DNA of 64,000 bases, from the NCBI RefSeq assembly GCF_000417875.1, contig NW_006920894.1:352417-416416 (forward strand), written 5' to 3'. The notes beneath the pieces were generated by a model. It had not been told where the DNA came from, made no database searches, and saw nothing but the letters and a program-made list of their open reading frames with translations. This document shows positions 41,532-52,622 of the stretch, piece by piece. The DNA is from Pseudozyma flocculosa PF-1 (lineage: Eukaryota; Basidiomycota; Ustilaginomycetes; Ustilaginales; Ustilaginaceae). Each line of letters opens with the position of its first letter. Position 1 is the stretch's first letter. A program made the translations under genes and the position numbers.

Positions 41532-43399
41532 ATGGCGGACGAAGAAGACCAACAGGCTACCCACGAGCAGATCTTTGGCAGGGACAGCGACGACGAAGGT
41601 CCCGACGAGCGTGGGTGTCAATCGCGCAGCGCCTCTCGGTGCTGCATCCATGACGCCTCGGAGAATAGATCGATCTGACTTCTTTCCGGCCTGAATTACT
41701 CTCCTCGTCTCGTCTTTGACCTTCTACGCACCACAGCACCGGCTCTGACCGAGTCCAATGCCGACGAGCTACAGACTCACATCGAGGTGCCAACGGACGG
41801 AGCGCCCACCACAGAAGACCCGTTCGGAGAAGAGGACGAGGCGCTGCCCAGCTTCCAGCGGACCGAGCGCGACGAGGCAGGTGGTGACGATGATGAAGCG
41901 GCGTCCTCCATGCCCCGAAAGTGAGTCGCCTGGCCTCCCCTCGACCGCCTTCAGCGCCCCCAAGGCCTCTGTAGACGCGCAAACGGATGCTGATGCCCGG
42001 TCGATACTGCCCTGCATCCCACAGGAAGAAGAAGAAGAAGAGGCACCACTCTCCCGATGCCCCGCCGAGACGCTCGGGCGACGATGCGGATGGCATCAGC
42101 GGGGACGAGGGAGAAGGGGTTGAAATGTCGGCGCAGGACAGTGAGTGTCAACGAGGCAGTCGGCGATGCGCGGATCGCGAGCTTTGCTGAACGTTCCAAA
42201 ACCCACCGTTGGACCGACTTGCGATAGTCCGCCGGTCGAGGACCGATGCACTGATCGATGAGGCGCTCAAGAGCGGCAAGAGAAAGGCGCCCAGGAAGCG
42301 CGCCGGCGAAGATGTGAGCAACGCTTTGGCGATCCTGGCAGCGGCAGCGGAGGCCCAAGGCTAACCGCGATTCTCGCGCCGTCGCTGCTCGACTATCATC
42401 ACCTCCAGGATCTCGATCTGCTCGCCGACGAAGAGGTATCGGCCCTGCGCAGGGAGATGGTCATGGCAGCTGACGACGACGAGGAGGCCAACAGGCTGAA
42501 GAAGCCCGCCGTGGCAAAACTGCGCCTTCTGCCTCGAGTGGTGCAGACGCTCCAAAAGTAGGTGCCTGGCCCGTCTTGACAGGGCAAAGTCAAAGGGGCA
42601 TAAGTCTTACGATGGCTTCTTCAATGCACTGCACCCTTCAGGACGCATCTGCAGCAGTCGATCCTCGACAACAACCTGCTCGAGGGCGTCAAGAGGTGGC
42701 TCGAGCCTCTGCCCGACAAGAGTCTGCCGGCGCTCAACATCCAGAACCAATTCTTCCAGATCCTGGAGAAGATGTCGATCGACACCATCAGCCTCAAGAT
42801 GAGCGGGCTGGGCAAGGTCGTCGTCTTCTACTCGATGTGCCCGCGAGTCGAGCCGAGGATCAAGAGGATCGCTGAGCACCTCATTGGTTCGTACCCGAGC
42901 TCCAGTTCGGCTTGCTCCCTTGTTCTGCTCTTGCTGACCTCTCCTTGCCTGCTCTCGCTGCTCCGGACCTTTCCTTGTGTCCCGCGTTCGCCTCCCGCTC
43001 CACGACAGAGGTCTGGTCTCGACCCGTGCTCAAGCGATCCGCCTCGTACCGCGACCGCCACGTCGCCGCCGCCGAGTGGCACCCGGAGATGTCGAACAGC
43101 CAGGGCCTCACCTCGACGCAGATCATCGACAACGGCAGGAGGAACGTCAGCATCCCGCAGGCCGTCACCAGCGGCTTCCGCGTCGCGCCGCAGTCGACGG
43201 CGGGCCAGAAGAGCGACAGCAGCCACGAGGCCAGGCTGGCCAACCACCAGAGGTGAGTCTCGCAGCAGCCGCGTGTGTCTCGTGCCTCTTTCTGCCCCGG
43301 CTTGCCGGCTGACAGGTTCTCCTTCTATCCCCCTTTACCCTTCCCCGCGCCTGCAGGCTCAACCGCTTCAAGTCCAGGTTGAAGGAGGCGAAGCGATAG
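41532..43399 (+). CDS. IWS1: Transcription elongation factor Iws1/Spn1
   Basis: Eight exons: 41532-41610, 41737-41920, 42025-42140, 42228-42313, 42409-42557, 42642-42886, 43009-43252 and 43357-43399, giving 381 residues. Reading phase is kept at all seven junctions. The N-terminal 130 residues are acidic and disordered, with a Lys run and small basic clusters. The conserved core begins near [19 protein letters not shown] and continues [20 protein letters not shown]. It then runs [38 protein letters not shown] and [20 protein letters not shown], the TFIIS-N/Iws1 fold. The short C-terminus contains [14 protein letters not shown]. Iws1 binds Spt6 and RNA polymerase II during elongation and mRNA export. 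This is the most intron-rich gene here. Confidence 0.95.
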
Positions 43400-43666
43400 G
43401 CCCACGGTCCGCATCTATCCGCATCTCTGTCCCCATCGTAAGCCTCCGAGCCTCCCTTCCCATTCCAACCCAGTCCCTCCCTGTAACACTACTGCTGCCG
43501 TCGCCGCCCTCGTCCTTCGTCGTTCGATCCGCCTTCAGCCCGCCTCTTGCTCGCGGCACGAACGCTTCCATGAATTGAGAGGACGGAGAAGATGATGACG
43601 ACGAGACAAGAATGATGATGGACCTATTCCGCCTTTTCTGCGTTTCCTCTGCGACTCGATCTCGCT

Positions 43667-46600
43667 TCAGCTGAGGCGGGAGACGAGGTACGACATGAGG
43701 CTTTCCTGCTCCTCTCCGGCGATCCGGAGGAGGACCTTGACGAATTGGCCAAACTGGGCGGGCTTTTCGTCGCGCATCTTCTGGAGCGAGGCCGTGTCGA
43801 GCTTCCACAGCGTGGCGTCGAGCTCGGCGTGGACCGTCGTGTTGCGCTCGCGCTCGGCGAGGAAGGTGAGCTCGCCGGCAATCGTGCCGGCCAGCATGGC
43901 CTCGTTGATCTCGTACTGCTCCTGCGGGAAGTCGTAGCGCGCCTTGAGGATGCCCGACTCGATCAGGTAGAAGCCGTCGGCCGGATCGCCCCGGCTCCAC
44001 AGCACCTCGCCCCGCGTCAGCCGCACTTGCTGGAAGTAGGGCGCCAGCTGCACGATGAAGTCCTCCTCGCTGGTGATGTCGTGCAGGTAGGCACGGAAGG
44101 TGATGAGCAGGATCGGCACCGGCTGCGCGTGCACCGCCCTCGCCGGCGGCGGCGTGCCAGAAGTCGGCGGCTTTGCAGACAGCGACGCCTCGCCGCCGGT
44201 CCTCACCGCCGTCTTGGCCGCCTCGTGCAGGTGGTGGCGGCGGGGCGAGTTCTCAAACGACTGGTCCAGGACGAAGGCCGGCCGACGCTTCTGGTCCGGG
44301 ACGTCTGAGATGTTTGGAGTGCGGCGTAGGTCAAGCGTGGGAGGTCAGAGATGTCCAGGTCGGTGTTCAGTGGGAGCCGATGCGCAGCGAAAAAAGAGAC
44401 TCACCGAGACCACCAGCGGCCGCCAACGATGCCTGACCGAACGCCTTCGCCGCCATCAGATCAGATGCGTACAGGCCGCGGAGGTACTCGTCTGTCGAGG
44501 TCGTCAGAGGGCGGCACAGAGGGTCGCAGCCGGTGTCAGCAATGTGCTCAGACTCTTTGGTCCGACGCCGGCAGCCGGCTGCACTCACTCTCTGTCCATT
44601 CCAGGGCCTCGTTGAGGTTGGCAAACACCTCGAGCTTATCGCTTTGATCAGCCCAGAGACCGACGCTCCGGAGGGCCACGCCGACGTCACCGTCGGGCTG
44701 CAGGCCGCAAAAGACGAGGACCACGTCCTTTGCCAGCAGCAGGCGATTGATGCGGGTGAAGGCCTCAGCGGCCGAGAAATCGACGCCGCTGACCAAGGTG
44801 AAGTCCACGATGAGGAAGCGGATTGGGTTCTGGTTCCACGCGGCGATGTCGAGCGCCCGTCGGATCAGATTCTCGACCGAGTTGATGGTGCCGAAGAAAA
44901 GGAAGCCCTGCAGCTTGATGATCTGGGTCTGCGTGCCGACCTCGTCGAGGAAGTGGCGCTGCGTCATGTGGCGGCGCACCGTGCTGCGCGCCACGCTGCC
45001 GTCGAAAATAGCCCGCACCGTCTTGCGCCGCGATGTCTGTACCACGAAGAAGCAGCACGCGATGATGATGCCGGCGAGGATGCCGTAGACGAAGTCCCAG
45101 TAGGTCATGACGATGACGATGACCCAAATGGTCCAGTACTCCCAGCCGTTGACGCGGCCGACGGTGTCGTAGAGCGCCTCCTTGGCCAGGTCGATGCCGA
45201 GCACAAAGATGAGCGCACCGACGATCATGACGGGCATGTAGCTGATGGTGCCTGGCCCGGCAATCATGATGACGCTGGTGCCCGCCGCGAGCATGAGGCC
45301 GCTCAGCCTCGACCCGCCGCCGACGCGGTAGAAGAGGACGCTGTTGACGTAGCAGAGGTAGTTGGGCACGGTGCCGATCAGGCCGGCCAGCACGTTGGAG
45401 ATGCCATGGGCCACGAGCTCGCGATCGGTGTCGACATTGTCCTCGTTGATGCTGACGCCGAGCGCCGGCACGTTGAGGGGCACGTGGAGGATGCCGAAGA
45501 AGACGAGCGCCAGCTGGGTCGGCATCGTGGCCCACAGCGCCCTGAAGCTCGTCTGTCGGAAGTCGAAGTAGGTGTAGAAGCGGTAGAAGGGCGCCTGGCT
45601 GGCGCTCTCGCCAATGTCAAACACCCAGCCCTGCTCGCGCAGCGTCGACATGGGCACGCGGAGGATGCCGACGGCCACGATGTAGAAGACGACCGGGATC
45701 ATCAGGAAGTAGCCGGGGAAGATGAATGGGTGGTGGAAGCGTGCGGTGATTAGGCGCAGCAGGACGGCGAGCAGCAGCGGCGGCAGCCAGAGGGCGACCA
45801 TGTGGCCGGACTGGAAGAAGTAGCGCAGCGTCTCGAGGTTGTACTGAAAACCCTCCTCGGACTTGAGCTGGCCGCAGACCTCGAGCCCGGTCTCGATGAG
45901 GAAGATGCCGACGCCTCCGATGCAGCCGACGAGGATGTGGCGCGGGAAGAAGCCGATCAGCACGCCGAGCCGGAGCGCGCCGAGCAGGAAGAAGGCGAGG
46001 CCGATGAGGATCGACGACAGCGCAAATGCGACCATGGTGGTGGCGACGATGGCGCCGCGGTCCTCGTCGCCGAGGGTATCGATGATGATCTTGACCAGGA
46101 TGTGGAAGAAGGGCACCGTCTCGATCATCATGCTGCCGTTGCCGCCCTTGAAGATGGAGCCGCCGAGCGTGTAGACCAGCTGCGACAGCACGCAGGTGAG
46201 GAAGAACATCGACACGCCGTCGCCGCCAAAGTTGCTGAAGATCGGGTACGAGGCCGGGAACATGATCATGCCGTACGAGACACCGTCGAGCACGTTCATC
46301 AGCATGCCCAGGATGACGGCCGGAAGCAGCCGCACCGGCTCGGCAGAGGCCTCGAGCGCCGTCTGCCAGGTAAGCTTCCGCATCGAGGCGGTCAGGTTGT
46401 GCAGGTGCTGCCTGGGACCCGTCAGCTTCCGGACGCCCTGCTCACCCGCACCAGGCCGGAATCGCCTTGGAACGAGAGCCCAAGCTGGGGAGAGCAGCTC
46501 CTCGGCCTCGTCGCACGGGTAGCCCAGAGGCTGGCTTGGCCTTCGATGCGGGGGCACACGGTGCTCGATGACCGACTGCTCCGCCTGCGCGAGGGCGCCG

Positions 46601-47982
46601 TAGCCGATGCCGGCGCGAGCGCTCTCGCTGAATTGGCTGAAGGTGGACGAATCGGCGGCGCCGATGGAGCTTGAGCGGTCGACGCTGGTGGCACGGTCGC
46701 GGAAGTCCTGGCTGCGGCGGCCCTGGCGGCTGTCGGACCTGGAGCGACTGGTGGAAGCGTGGGCACGAGACGGCGCCAACGAGCTGCCCTGACGTCCGCG
46801 TCCTTGGGCCTCTTTCGTGCCTGGATCAACGCCGAGCAAGGGCGTCCTTTCGCCGGCGGGGCCCACGTAGTCCTCGGCGGCTTCGCCGGTCGACATCGGA
46901 GTGGCGACGGGCTGCTGGGCCATGCCGAGGATCGGCGTGAACAGTCGAGGAGTGGCCTCGCTGCCGTCCTCGGCCGCCAGCGTCTTGCCGCTCTCGGGAC
47001 TGGTGCCTCTCGATGCAGCCATGGCTCGCGAGAGGTTGCTGGGGCCGGTCTGGGCGGTGCCTGGTGTGGCAGGCTGCGACGCGGTCGGGCTGATGCTGTC
47101 AGGCAGCCTGGTTACCGAGATCAGCTCGTCGTCCTCCTCCTCGCCGATGTCGTAGATGCGGGAGCCGTTCATGCTGGCCCCCTCTTCGTCCGACATGAGC
47201 ATCATCTCGGCGAGGTGCGCGGTGCTGTCCCGAATAGTGCCCGAGGTGGCGGTGTAGGAGCCCGACAAGACCGATGCGCTCAGGCTTCCGGCATCCTGGG
47301 CGGGCTGGAAGCGGTAGCTGCGACCTTCGAGGTGGCTAAAGGCCGAGTTGCTCGCCCGGTTGTTGCCGCTACTGATGCCGCTCCCGCCGCCGGAGCCTTG
47401 CCTCTCGAGGTCGACGCTCTCGTCGTAGGGGCTGTCGTCTTGGGTCGGATGATAGGACGACATCCTGGAGCGGTTCTTGGCCGTGTTGGGCGGGAAGGAA
47501 GAGTTGTTGGGCTCAAAAGTGACGGAGCGCGGGAACATCTTTCCCTTGCGAGCCGGGGCTTGGCCGCCAGGGCTGTTAGGGTCATAGGCATTCCTCGGGC
47601 GCCGCGTGTCGAAGTCGAAAGTGGCGGCGCCGCCAGACTTTTGAGAAGCAGAGGCAGCGGCCGCAGCGGGCGAGGATTGATCTGCTTGACGGGTCGAGGA
47701 GCCAAAGAGGTTGAACGACGAGGATCGATCCTTGTGCGTGGCCTGCTGATCCTGCCCGTTGTGACCCTGCACGTCGGCTAGCGAAGAGCTTCGGGTGCGC
47801 GAGTGTTGCTCGTCGAGCGTAGCGTCATCTGTAGCAGAGGAGCGGAGAGCAGGATGCCAAGCAGTGGTGTACGGCTTCAGATCAGCGTCCGTGTTCCTGT
47901 CGCTACGGCCTGGCCGACGAAAAGCCAGCGGGTGGTGGTGCTGCTGCCGCCGTGACTCACTGCTGGTCGACATGATCACCAA
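43667..47982 (-). CDS. VSB1: SulP-type vacuolar transporter with STAS and cNMP-binding domains
   Basis: Three exons on the minus strand: 44589-47982, 44405-44491 and 43667-44304, giving 1372 residues in phase. The first roughly 530 residues are disordered and Ser/Gln-rich. The SulP membrane domain runs from about 540 to 985, starting near RLLPAVILGMLMNVLDGVSY. A STAS domain follows at about 1010-1107 (IIKLQGFLFFGTINSVENLI, then FLIVDFTLVSGVDFSAAEAF). The small exon 2 encodes a linker. Exon 3 carries a cyclic-nucleotide-binding-like domain at about 1229-1340 (LTRGEVLWSRGDPADGFYLI, then GTIAGELTFLAERERNTTV). This order matches yeast YGR125W/Vsb1, linked to vacuolar uptake of basic amino acids. 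The plain sulfate permeases lack the CNB-like part. An alternative start three codons downstream is possible. Confidence 0.9.
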
Positions 47983-49333
47983 AGCGCGCGGTCAGGTGCC
48001 GTTCGAAGCGCCGAACACAACAGTGAGGGGCCGCCGCCTAGCCAGAGACGCGGTTGCCTGCCAAGGAGACCGGGGAGGGTATGGAACGTTCTCGGTCGGG
48101 GAGCGGCAAAGCCGAAGGTGCGTGTAGCGAGATGATTCGGCCAGCACCAGGGGCTGCTGCTGGTGGCGGTAACGAGCGGCAGGTCCGGGCGCAGCTTGCG
48201 ACGAGAGCGAGGACAGCGGGGAGGGGGATCGCGGCCCGATTGGACCTGGAAGGCTTATAGGCAGGGCTGCGAGAAGGGATGGGGTATCGGGTGGAGCGCC
48301 GGTGTGATTCCGAGAGTCGATGGAGGGACCGGAGGCTGCCGTGGGACGGGTCAGGCCGACATGCCAGCGGCAAGATGCTGTATAGAGATAGGGTTGTGTG
48401 GACGAAGGAGAGGGGGAAGACGACGCGGCGACCCAGTCGACGTGGCAGGCGGGGGTGGGAAGGGGACAGCGAGAGCATCCTGGCAAGGGCAAGCCAAGCC
48501 TAGAAGATGGGGCCAGCCAGCCAGCCTTGCATGAAATTGAATTCCAGCGGCCGTCTCCGTATCGCCCTCGCCACCTACTGCCTCGCCATCGACCGAGTCT
48601 AAAGCGCACGGCCACCGGCACCAAACAGGCCGCGGACCACTTTGCCGACTCGAGGCGAAAGCAAGCTTGCTTCGACGAGCGCGTCTTCTTGCGTACGTGT
48701 TGGTCTTTCCGCTGCCAACATACCGAGTTGACCCCTTTCGGGCAACGTCGCAGCGACAACTCGACGACAACGACGAAGCTAGAGGCAGGGTGTTCGAGAT
48801 AGGCTTATCTGCTGAGATGCACCCAGCAGCCTCGTGGGCCGCTCGAGCCGTGGCCAAACAACGGCGGCGGTCCGCATCCTCCGAGTGGCAAAGTTCCTTG
48901 TGGGTCCTGGTATCGCCGCCAAAGTCGCGGACAACAGCAGTGGCCGAGTCCTCGTCGAGGCAAAGCCTAAGGGGTCAGTTCGAGCACCGTATAGGAAGGC
49001 CTGAAGGCTCGGCCGCTGCAACTGGACGCCCCCCACGGGTCGAGGGCATCGATAGGGGTCCACGCTCGAAGCGGGGGGAGGATGCATCTCGGGAAGCGGA
49101 AAAGCAGGAACCGATCACTCTCTGGAGTCGGACGTGCACTTCATCCAACGTTGCTTCAAACACGACGGCCATCCTCCCACTCCTCCTGTCGCCTGCCCCT
49201 ACACCTTCAATCCAGCATCGGTCTGCTCCGTCGTCATCACCAGTGTCGCCGTTGTCAACAGTTCAACCTACGAGGCACCCCCGTACCTTTCGACCCCAGC
49301 GCCCGCTCGCAACATCCACCTTCCACCTCCGCG
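47983..49333. promoter_or_regulatory. Divergent promoter region, transporter and NCBP3-like genes
   Basis: About 1.35 kb between divergent start codons. CACC- and CT-rich leader sequence precedes the NCBP3-like ATG. Small frames here lack protein features. Confidence 0.5.
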
Positions 49334-51185
49334 ATGGCTAGCGTCACCCTCGACTACGGCGCAGCCTCCGACGCCGCTTCCTCTTCCGCTCAGCAAGCTG
49401 ATCCGATGGCCATCGAGGATGAGAACATGGCTGACGGGAACCGCGACAGGCAGGCAAAGCTCTACGCCGTCCCCAGGGAGGAAGGTATCGACGCGGGTGC
49501 ACGGAGAGGACCAAGCCCGCTGTCCAGAGAGGAGCACATGGCGCTGGACGACGCAAAACTTGTCGGCGTGGAAGGTGAGTGTCCTAGATCGCTTCCACGC
49601 AATCCGGCAGCCTCGCTGCTTGAAGTGTCTCTGACGGACCTTTCACACTGCCCCTCGTCCCTGCCCGTCACCAGAGCCCAGCGAGGTCCCATCACCACCT
49701 CCCGTCGAGGGCGGCAGCGACGTTCGCCTGGATACGCTGCTGATCGAGGGCCTGCCCATCACGCAGATGTCGACCTCGCGGCTGTTCGCTTACGTCGCTC
49801 ACTTCGGCGCACAGCCCCTGGGCCTCGAGTGGGTCGACGATGAGCGCTGCAACATCGTCTTCCCCACCGAAGAGGCGGCCCGCATCGCCCTCGAGTACCT
49901 CTGCCCCGCCACCGACATGTCGACGGAGCCGCTGATCCCGCTGCCGAACCTCCAGACGATCCTCGAGACTTCGGACGAGGAGTGGGACCCCGAGGTCATT
50001 TCATCGCTCGTTGCGCCGCGGAAGGCGCATCGGATGCCTGGCAAGCTGTACACCTCGATCGAAAGGCAGGCCGCGAGGGCACAACTGGCCGACCAATCCT
50101 CCAGCACCAATGGCGCCTCGACCCTGCCAGACGACGTGCCGGAGATTTACCGCGAGATGGAGGAGGCGGATCGGCGGCAACATCGGGAGAAGCCCGAATA
50201 CGTGGCGCTCGCCAAGCTTCGCTCGGCGCTCTACGTGCGGCACGCGGTCAAGGATTGGGATGTCAAGCCGTCTCGGGCGGCCAGCCGGAGTCAGTGGTAC
50301 AAGGAGCACGGGCAGGAGGCTGGCAAGGAGATCGTCCCGCGACTGCTCGACGTTGGCGAGGTCAGCGACGCAGTCGAGCTCTTCCCAAGCACGAGCTCCA
50401 AGAACAGGGCCTTTGGATCGGCCGGCCTGCCCGCAAGACCCCACGGCGCTGCAACGGAAGCCGACTCCGAGCCGAGGCGAGGACGGGGCCCATCGGATCG
50501 CAGGGCGGTCATGGACGAGCTGGACTCCGAGCTCGACGCGCACCTCGCCTCGCGGCAAGCCGGCGGAGCGCTCCACGAGCAGAAGCTGGAAGGGCAGATG
50601 ATGGCCGACCTGGTCGAGGACGGCGCTGGAACCGCCAGTGCCGGTGGCGACCTCTTCGACAGGCTCAAGGACGGCAGGGGTCGGGGCCGGCCATCGGGAT
50701 CGTCGGCGACGAGGTGGGGCCACGACGACTTTGAACGGCAAGCTTTGGACAAGCCGCGGCGCAGGGGTGGCAGGGGCGAACGAGGCAGTGACGGACGTGG
50801 AGCGAGGGACGCCCTGGATGCCGACCTCGACGGCATGTTTGACGCTCGGGAGCGCCGGCGGTCGGCATCTCCGGTGCCGCGCGGCAGCGGCGGTGGCGAT
50901 GGAGGACGGGTCAAGATCAAGGGCAGAGGTCGGATGAAGGCGCCGGGTGGCGGTTCTATGGCATGGGGAGGGCAAGGTGAGGGCGACGACGAGCAGTGGG
51001 CCGACTACGGAACCGAGCGGTACGGCGAGGCGAGAAAGGACAGACGACGTCGGGGCGCAGAAGCCAGCCACGCTTCGGGCGATCTGGCTGCGAGGCTGGG
51101 CGCGGCCCAGTCCGAGCGCGGCGACCTGATGAGCAGGCTGGGGGATGCGGCTGGCCAGAGGAGCCTGGCGGATCGCTTCAGTTGA
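49334..51185 (+). CDS. Nuclear cap-binding protein subunit 3 (NCBP3)-like
   Basis: Two exons, 49334-49574 and 49675-51185, giving 583 residues; donor GTGAGT, phase kept. The N-terminus is acidic. An RRM-like domain lies at about residues 95-155: RLDTLLIEGLPITQMSTSRL, then LEWVDDERCNIVFPTEEAA. The central segment ALYVRHAVKDWDVKPSRAAS, followed by RSQWYKEHGQ, resembles the NCBP3 region I know from animals and fungi. The C-terminal 250 residues are rich in Arg, Gly and Asp with RGGRG-like patches and a repeated LAARLG / LMSRLG tail. Human NCBP3 works with NCBP1 in mRNA biogenesis and export. The start ATG at 49334 (MASVTLDYG) was chosen over an upstream in-frame one because the latter's added residues are repetitive and unlike protein. 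It converges on CMC4. Confidence 0.8.
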
Positions 51186-51361
51186 GCATCGTCAGGTGGC
51201 CCTCTTGCTGGATCGGCGTCAGTTAGATTGAGACTAGGCGACAGAGAACCCCTTGATGTGCATCACGCCGACGCTTGGATGTGTGCACAGCCAGCATGCA
51301 TGTGGCTGCCCGCTCGGGCGTATGCCTTGTGCCGAGCCAAGGTTTCGCGTCCTACGACTTG

Positions 51362-51640
51362 CTACGACTTGCGGCGGGTCTCGAGGAAGGTGCCTCCGTC
51401 GCCGCCCTTTCCTTCGGCCTCCATCTTCTTTATCCGACGCTCGACGACCGAGGGGATGGGGCAGCTGTCGGCCTCGGCGTCGGTGCCGCGCTGCTTGTAG
51501 AACTGTGCGCAGCAGCGGTAGAGGTCGTCGATGAGGTGCTCGCACTTGGACTGGTTGAAGCTGTTCGAGGTGAGGCAGCTCTGGATGGCGCACGCCTTCG
51601 GATAGCACGGGTTCGGGTGGTCCGAATCAATCTCTGGCAT
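51362..51640 (-). CDS. CMC4: Cx9C mitochondrial intermembrane-space protein Cmc4
   Basis: Intronless gene for 92 residues. A twin Cx9C motif is visible: C12-x9-C22 and C33-x9-C43, plus extra cysteines at 17 and 44, all as in Cmc4. The core reads CYPKACAIQSCLTSNSFNQS and then KCEHLIDDLYRCC. Such proteins fold by disulfide formation through Mia40 in the mitochondrial intermembrane space. The C-terminus has a Lys/Arg/Glu helix and a basic end. The frame is open further upstream, but MPEIDSD is the natural start for this family. The stop codon faces that of the NCBP3-like gene about 176 bases away. Confidence 0.93.
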   Translation of the reverse strand: MPEIDSDHPNPCYPKACAIQSCLTSNSFNQSKCEHLIDDLYRCCAQFYKQRGTDAEADSCPIPSVVERRIKKMEAEGKGGDGGTFLETRRKS

Positions 51641-52622
51641 CTTTGCAGGAGGCCGGAGGGGGGAGGGGGGAGCTTGTGGCGGCGCTAGCCTGGCTTGGCC
51701 GTTGCTGTGCCTTGCTGAAGGCCTCGACGTTTGTCGGCTTCGACCGGAAGAAAGAGAGATGAGTTGTGAGGGGCAGGTAGCGCGAGCTCGAAGGACTCCA
51801 AGGTTGAGACGAGATCGACAGAAATGGAGGGTGGTCGTCGGGAGCTCCGAAAGCGAAAGCAAGGCAGAGGAAGGGCAACCACGGAGGGGCGCTCGGGCAA
51901 TCATCATCAAGCTTCTTTGCAGCTGCAGCAAAGTGGAGGCTGGCCTGGCTGGCCTGGGCTGGGTTTTCCTGGCTGGCCTGCTTTCTCGCCTGAGGACCTC
52001 GCTCTCTAGCCTGCCGGCCTGTCCAGCCAGGGTTTTGACAGGACAGCCTGGGCCTGCCAGCGAGAAAGGCGGCGCGTGCCTGCCTGCACCACCCGCCAGG
52101 CTCAAGAGAGAAGGAAGAGAAAGCCAAGGGGAGCACCGCCGTCACGCCTGCCCGCCTGCCTGACGGCCTACCTGTCGCTGGCTCGCTCGCCGGGCTTGTG
52201 TCGTGGCTCGGAGGCTTCCCTGCAGCATGCGTCCGTCGTTTGGCAGAGGACCGCTCTGCCTGCTTGGCCGTGCGTCTGGCGGCAGGCGGGTGGGCCGCTG
52301 CTGGCCGGAGGGGCCAAAGCGGTCGATCTCTGTTGGCCGGCTCGCCCCGACGCTTTGGCCCCTCCTGCCTGGTCTCGCCTTTGATCTGCCTCTGGCAAGC
52401 CCGTGATGTGCTCTAGGCCGTTTCTTCTTGCTGCTAGGCCTGGGCCACCCTGGCGTGGCCTGCCTCACTCTACTCTCTTGTTCTGTCTGCTCGAGCGTCT
52501 CGGCCGCGGCCAGAACGCGTCTTGCCACCGCTCCTCCATTTCTTCCCCTCTCGCCACTGCCAAGCTATCCCCTTTCATACCCACGCCTCCCGCCAGGTAC
52601 GCTGGCCCTCGCTCTCGCAGTC
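51641..52622. promoter_or_regulatory. Divergent promoter region, CMC4 and first paralogue
   Basis: About 980 bases. At about 51.94-52.10 kb it has a tract of CTGGCCTGG-like words, and at 52.14-52.40 kb further GCCTGCC/GGCAGGC words. A CT-rich leader precedes the ATG at 52623. Upstream in-frame codons read as hydrophobic low complexity and were left out. Confidence 0.5.

Noticed and set aside
52428..52622. Upstream in-frame ATG for paralogue A, giving a hydrophobic leader
   Set aside because: It could look like a signal peptide, but the paralogue's matching start is MAG near VPR-APAS, and the extra region is CT-rich leader DNA.
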